DNA from: Fibrella aestuarina BUZ 2
GTDB taxonomy: Bacteria > Bacteroidota > Bacteroidia > Cytophagales > Spirosomataceae
Assembly (NCBI RefSeq): GCF_000331105.1
Contig: NC_020054.1
Coordinates: 1,787,698-1,851,697, forward strand
Direction: 5' to 3'
DNA: 64,000 bases
This document shows, in pieces, positions 61,044 to 64,000 of the stretch. The position numbers and the translations under genes are program-made. Under the pieces are notes generated by a model. That model was not told where the DNA came from. It saw nothing but the letters and a program-made list of their open reading frames with translations, and did no database searches. Each line of letters starts with the position of its first letter. Position 1 is the first letter of the stretch.

Positions 61044-62396
61044 TTACTGATTGCCGCGTGAGCTACCACGGCCGCTGCGATACTCCCCGCCGGGTTGACC
61101 TTGTCCGCGCGGTTCGGTGCCGCCGCGGGGCAATTGTTGCTGCCGACCGGCATCAGCGGGGTTTACTTCCCGCTGTTGATAACTGCCCCCCTCAGCCCGG
61201 CGATTGCCCCACTCGCGCTGCGGCGCCGGCTGTTGGCTGGGCTGCGGGTACGTTTGCTGCGGTGAAGGCTGTGGCGACGGCTGCGGCGAAGGTTGACTCG
61301 GTTGCGACTGGGGTTGTCCTTCGTAGCCCGAGCGGCCCCGACTGCCCCGCGATGAGCCATAGCCACCCGAGGGATACGACGGCGACGGGTCGGTAGGGGT
61401 ACTGCGAGGAGCTTCGTAGCCTCCGCCGGTTGGGTTGGGCGTCGGGCTGCCATACGTACCGGCATTGCCCCGGCCCCGGTTGTAGCCACCGTCGCGCGGC
61501 GTTGTGTTTCCGTTGTTGAAGGGCTCGTTGTAGGTGCGGCTGCTACCCCGACCACTGCGGTTGGCATCCGACGGTCCAGAGGTACGACCCCCATTGGGTC
61601 GGTAGATCCCCACGGCATCGCCCCGCACTTCATCGCGGCCCGGCCGACCCGTGTTTTCAACGCGGTATACGGGTACAGGGCGGCGCGTTACCCGCTCGAT
61701 GTCTTCCCGCCGCGGGCCGTAGCCATACACCCGGTTGTCGACCCGGTACACGTTGTTGATAATGGTCGTATTGCGGTAGATGTTCACCACCTGCGGGCGT
61801 GGCACGCAGTAGCTGTAGAGACGCGGGCTGCCAATGTACACCTCCGGTACGAACACCCAGTAATTGGCCGGGATGTTGACGTTCACGTTGATATTGAGGC
61901 CAGGGCTCAGCGGTGCCCAGCCATAATAGCCAGCTCCTGACCGCCACGATACCCAGGCGGGGCCCCAATCGTAGCCCGGCACCCAGGCCCAGCCCATCCG
62001 GGGGTCCTGATACCAGCGTCCGTAATGGAAAGGTGCCCAACCCCAGGCGTAGTCAGACACCCAGGTGTTGCCGTATTCGGTCCAGACCCAGTGCCCGTTG
62101 GAGGCGTAGGGCTGGAAATTCCGATCGACGTTACCCGGAATCCAGACGCGGCCATATTCGGGTGTGTTGACCCACTGGCCGTAGGGGCTCAACTGACCGT
62201 AGAAATCGGGGTTGCCCTGCTGATTGTATTGCCCGTATTGATCATACCCCTGATCGTAGGGCTGCTGACCATAGCCAGGCTGTTGCCCATAGCCCGGTTG
62301 CTGACCATAACTACCCTGCGCACAGGAGGTAAGCCCACCGGCTACACTCAGTACCAGTCCGGCTACCGCTAGTTGAAAAATCGCTGCTCGTTTCAT
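61044..62396 (-). CDS. DUF6600-like lipoprotein with low-complexity N- and C-regions
   Basis: A 450-residue predicted lipoprotein (GGLTSC, Cys25). Residues 28-60 are a Gly/Tyr/Gln-rich repeat of GYGQQP units. The middle (about 65-215) is rich in aromatic and Gly residues with YGQWVNTPEYGRVWIPG, WAPFHYGRWYQDPRMGWAWVPGYDWGPAWVSW and YYGWAPLSPG, the pattern of DUF6600/YXWGXW-type surface proteins. The last 200 residues are Gly/Ser/Arg- and Pro/Gln-rich (SQPSPQPSPQPSP) and probably disordered. Function is unknown; the composition suggests an envelope or extracellular scaffold. A terminator follows. Confidence 0.8.
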   Translation of the reverse strand: MKRAAIFQLAVAGLVLSVAGGLTSCAQGSYGQQPGYGQQPGYGQQPYDQGYDQYGQYNQQGNPDFYGQLSPYGQWVNTPEYGRVWIPGNVDRNFQPYASNGHWVWTEYGNTWVSDYAWGWAPFHYGRWYQDPRMGWAWVPGYDWGPAWVSWRSGAGYYGWAPLSPGLNINVNVNIPANYWVFVPEVYIGSPRLYSYCVPRPQVVNIYRNTTIINNVYRVDNRVYGYGPRREDIERVTRRPVPVYRVENTGRPGRDEVRGDAVGIYRPNGGRTSGPSDANRSGRGSSRTYNEPFNNGNTTPRDGGYNRGRGNAGTYGSPTPNPTGGGYEAPRSTPTDPSPSYPSGGYGSSRGSRGRSGYEGQPQSQPSQPSPQPSPQPSPQQTYPQPSQQPAPQREWGNRRAEGGSYQQREVNPADAGRQQQLPRGGTEPRGQGQPGGEYRSGRGSSRGNQ

Positions 62397-62476
62397 CGCC
62401 TTCTGTTTGGCTTATAGCCATTAGATGCAATTGATGAGCAAACGTTTAAGTGAGGCGCAGAATATTATAACGTACG

Positions 62477-62530
62477 CCATAAACGCCTTGCTGCCGCACA
62501 GGCTAAGGCGTGGCAGCAAGGCGTTTATGG
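62477..62530 (-). terminator. perfect 19-bp stem after the serine hydrolase gene
   Basis: Arms 62477-62495 and 62512-62530 pair exactly with a 16-base loop. It lies 26 bases past the stop of the serine hydrolase gene. No T-run is seen, so it may be a processing or barrier hairpin rather than a classical terminator. Confidence 0.6.
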
Positions 62531-62555
62531 GCTATACCGACTAACAACAGCGCGC

Positions 62556-64000
62556 TTAGGCCTTTTTCATGCCAACCGACTCGCGGAGTTTGCCCTGCAA
62601 AACGGGGCGTTTGTCTTTAGTCTTGGTGAGTTTGGCCAAGCTGCTCTCGAAAGCGACTGACAGGGTATTGTCAGCCCCAAACTGGCAAGTGACGGTTTCG
62701 TAGTGAGCCGTTTCGATGAAGCGCCACGTCATTACGAAGGTGTTGGCATCCTGCCAGCCGCCGGTGCCCGCCACGCGTGTTTTGGTTTCGCCGGGCACGG
62801 GCGTCTCGACCAGTTTCAGCGGCATGGCCGAAAAGGTGGAGTCGCTGGTGGCCCAGCGGTTGATACCGCACAGCACCTGATGATCGCCCCGGTCGTCGTG
62901 AAGTTTGAAAATGACGCCATCCTTGCCAAACGTCAGCGAGGCCGATTGGGCCTTCAGGCTATTGTCGGCGAAGGCGTAGGTTTGCCCGCTGATGGTCGAT
63001 GCCAGCGACGAACGGCCTTCCTGCACGGGCAGGAGTACCGCGAGTTGGCTCAGCGTCTGGGTCAATGGTTTGGCATCGGCCGAACCGGCGCCGTCCATAG
63101 CGGGTAGAATGTGATCCCAAACGGCATCGAGCACCGCCTGCATATCGCCGGTTTCGGAGGTGATGGCAATGACGGCGTCCTGCTTGGGCATCACAATGCA
63201 ATACTGGCCGTAGGCGCCGTCGCCCCGGTAGGCATCGTGGCGGCAGCGCCAGAATTGGTAGCCGTAGCCCTGTAGCCAGTCGTTTTCCTCGGCTTTGCGC
63301 TTGCCCCCGGCCGACATTACTTCGTAGCGGGTAGCGTCGTTGATCCAGGCTTCGGGCAGGAGGCGCTTGCCATTCCAGACGCCCTTTTGCAGGTACAACT
63401 GGCCAAACTTGGCAATGTCTTCCGTCTTCACCCGCAGGCCCCAGCCCCCCACGTTGACGCCCTTCGGATCGACTTCCCAGTCGGCACCTTCGATGCCCAA
63501 CGGGGCAAACAGTCGTGGTTTCAGGTACGTGAGCACGGGTTGGCCAGTCAGCTTCTGCACAATGGCCGAGAGCATGTAGGTCGCCCCGCTATTATAGACG
63601 AAATGCGTGCCCGGCTTATGCTCGACGGGGTGCGCCAGAAAGGCTTTGGGCCAGTTGGTGTTGCCGTCGGTGCGCATCTTGCCCGTTGGTTCGGTATCGT
63701 GGCCCGTCGACATGGTGAGCAGGTCTTTGACGCGCATGGCGGCCAGGTTCTCGCTCACCGTTGCGGGCAGATCGTCTTTAAAAAACGAAATCACCTTGTC
63801 GTCGACCGTCAGTTTACCTTCGGCAACGGCCATCCCGACCGCCGTCGACGTGAAACTTTTGCTAAGCGAATAGAGCGTGTGCTTGAGTTCGGGCGCGTAG
63901 GGGGCCCACCAGCCTTCGGACACCACTTTTCCATGCCGCAGCACCATGACACTGTGCAGGTTCAGGTTGGCCGATTCGACCGCCTTCACGAAGTCGAGCA
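62556..64000 (-). CDS. serine hydrolase, class C beta-lactamase-like (cut by window end)
   Basis: At least 480 residues of a penicillin-binding-protein-like serine hydrolase. The active-site serine lies in SLSKSFTSTAVG (S-x-x-K) and the second motif is YNSGATYMLSAI, in place of the usual YSN; the C-terminal 130 residues form an extra domain like DUF3471. Members include D-amino-peptidases and esterases; the substrate is unknown. The reading frame is open through base 64000 and the apparent GTG start at 63989 follows in-frame LDF codons, so the real start lies outside the window. Confidence 0.9.
   Translation of the reverse strand, partial: LDFVKAVESANLNLHSVMVLRHGKVVSEGWWAPYAPELKHTLYSLSKSFTSTAVGMAVAEGKLTVDDKVISFFKDDLPATVSENLAAMRVKDLLTMSTGHDTEPTGKMRTDGNTNWPKAFLAHPVEHKPGTHFVYNSGATYMLSAIVQKLTGQPVLTYLKPRLFAPLGIEGADWEVDPKGVNVGGWGLRVKTEDIAKFGQLYLQKGVWNGKRLLPEAWINDATRYEVMSAGGKRKAEENDWLQGYGYQFWRCRHDAYRGDGAYGQYCIVMPKQDAVIAITSETGDMQAVLDAVWDHILPAMDGAGSADAKPLTQTLSQLAVLLPVQEGRSSLASTISGQTYAFADNSLKAQSASLTFGKDGVIFKLHDDRGDHQVLCGINRWATSDSTFSAMPLKLVETPVPGETKTRVAGTGGWQDANTFVMTWRFIETAHYETVTCQFGADNTLSVAFESSLAKLTKTKDKRPVLQGKLRESVGMKKA

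Noticed and set aside
1..64000. tRNA, rRNA and insertion-sequence searches by eye
   Set aside because: No cloverleaf-like gene, rRNA segment, transposase or terminal repeat pair with target duplication was found in the gaps; a covariance-model search would be decisive.

Overview
The window is chromosomal DNA from a member of the Bacteroidota, most likely order Cytophagales near the Spirosoma/Fibrella group. The grounds are SusC/SusD pairs, DUF1501/DUF1800 proteins with a type IX secretion C-terminal domain, TAnnTTTG-type -7 promoter elements, few Shine-Dalgarno sequences and fairly high GC (by eye about 55-58%). The genus is an inference. I see no rRNA, tRNA, CRISPR array, insertion sequence or phage module.

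Layout. 1-9.7 kb: tail of an FG-GAP protein, a gamma-glutamyltranspeptidase lipoprotein, a GT2 glycosyltransferase, a MacB-like permease, a histidine kinase/response regulator pair divergent from a DUF1573 protein (with a helically phased TTAAC array between them), and an isochorismate synthase-like enzyme. 9.7-13.3 kb: a lower-GC two-gene cassette, a four-helix membrane-anchored trypsin-like protease plus a secreted partner of unknown function. 13.4-25.8 kb: housekeeping and metabolic genes (GH3, SurE, MsrP-like, SuhB, RsmI, pterin dehydratase, an ABC-2 exporter, RDD, SRPBCC, DUF2147), separated by several unusual intergenic inverted repeats. 25.9-31.8 kb: a minus-strand gene run with three AhpD-like carboxymuconolactone decarboxylase paralogues, a TonB-dependent receptor and an MFS transporter. 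32.3-33.4 kb: one hypothetical protein and a decayed gene.

33.5-52.6 kb is a glycan-use locus: glycosylasparaginase, SusC, SusD, an Endo H-type endo-N-acetylglucosaminidase, an FG-GAP/ASPIC protein coupled to a PAP2 haloperoxidase-like protein, a ROK regulator, a GH18 chitinase, a GH29 fucosidase and a GH20 hexosaminidase. Together these enzymes would cleave the chitobiose core of N-glycans, trim fucose and GlcNAc, and release the last GlcNAc from asparagine, so N-glycoproteins and/or chitin are the inferred substrates. 52.8-64 kb: a small lipoprotein, the DUF1501/DUF1800 pair, a nucleotidyltransferase-fold protein that appears to lack its catalytic aspartates, an amidohydrolase, a helix-hairpin-helix protein, a class II Fic protein under a three-copy operator-like repeat, a DUF6600-like lipoprotein and a serine hydrolase cut by the window end.

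Two DNA-level features run through the window. The heptamer GGTACGT/ACGTACC is roughly ten times more common than chance by my hand count. A set of intergenic inverted repeats sits exactly at gene ends and in several cases supplies the stop codon of the neighbouring gene.
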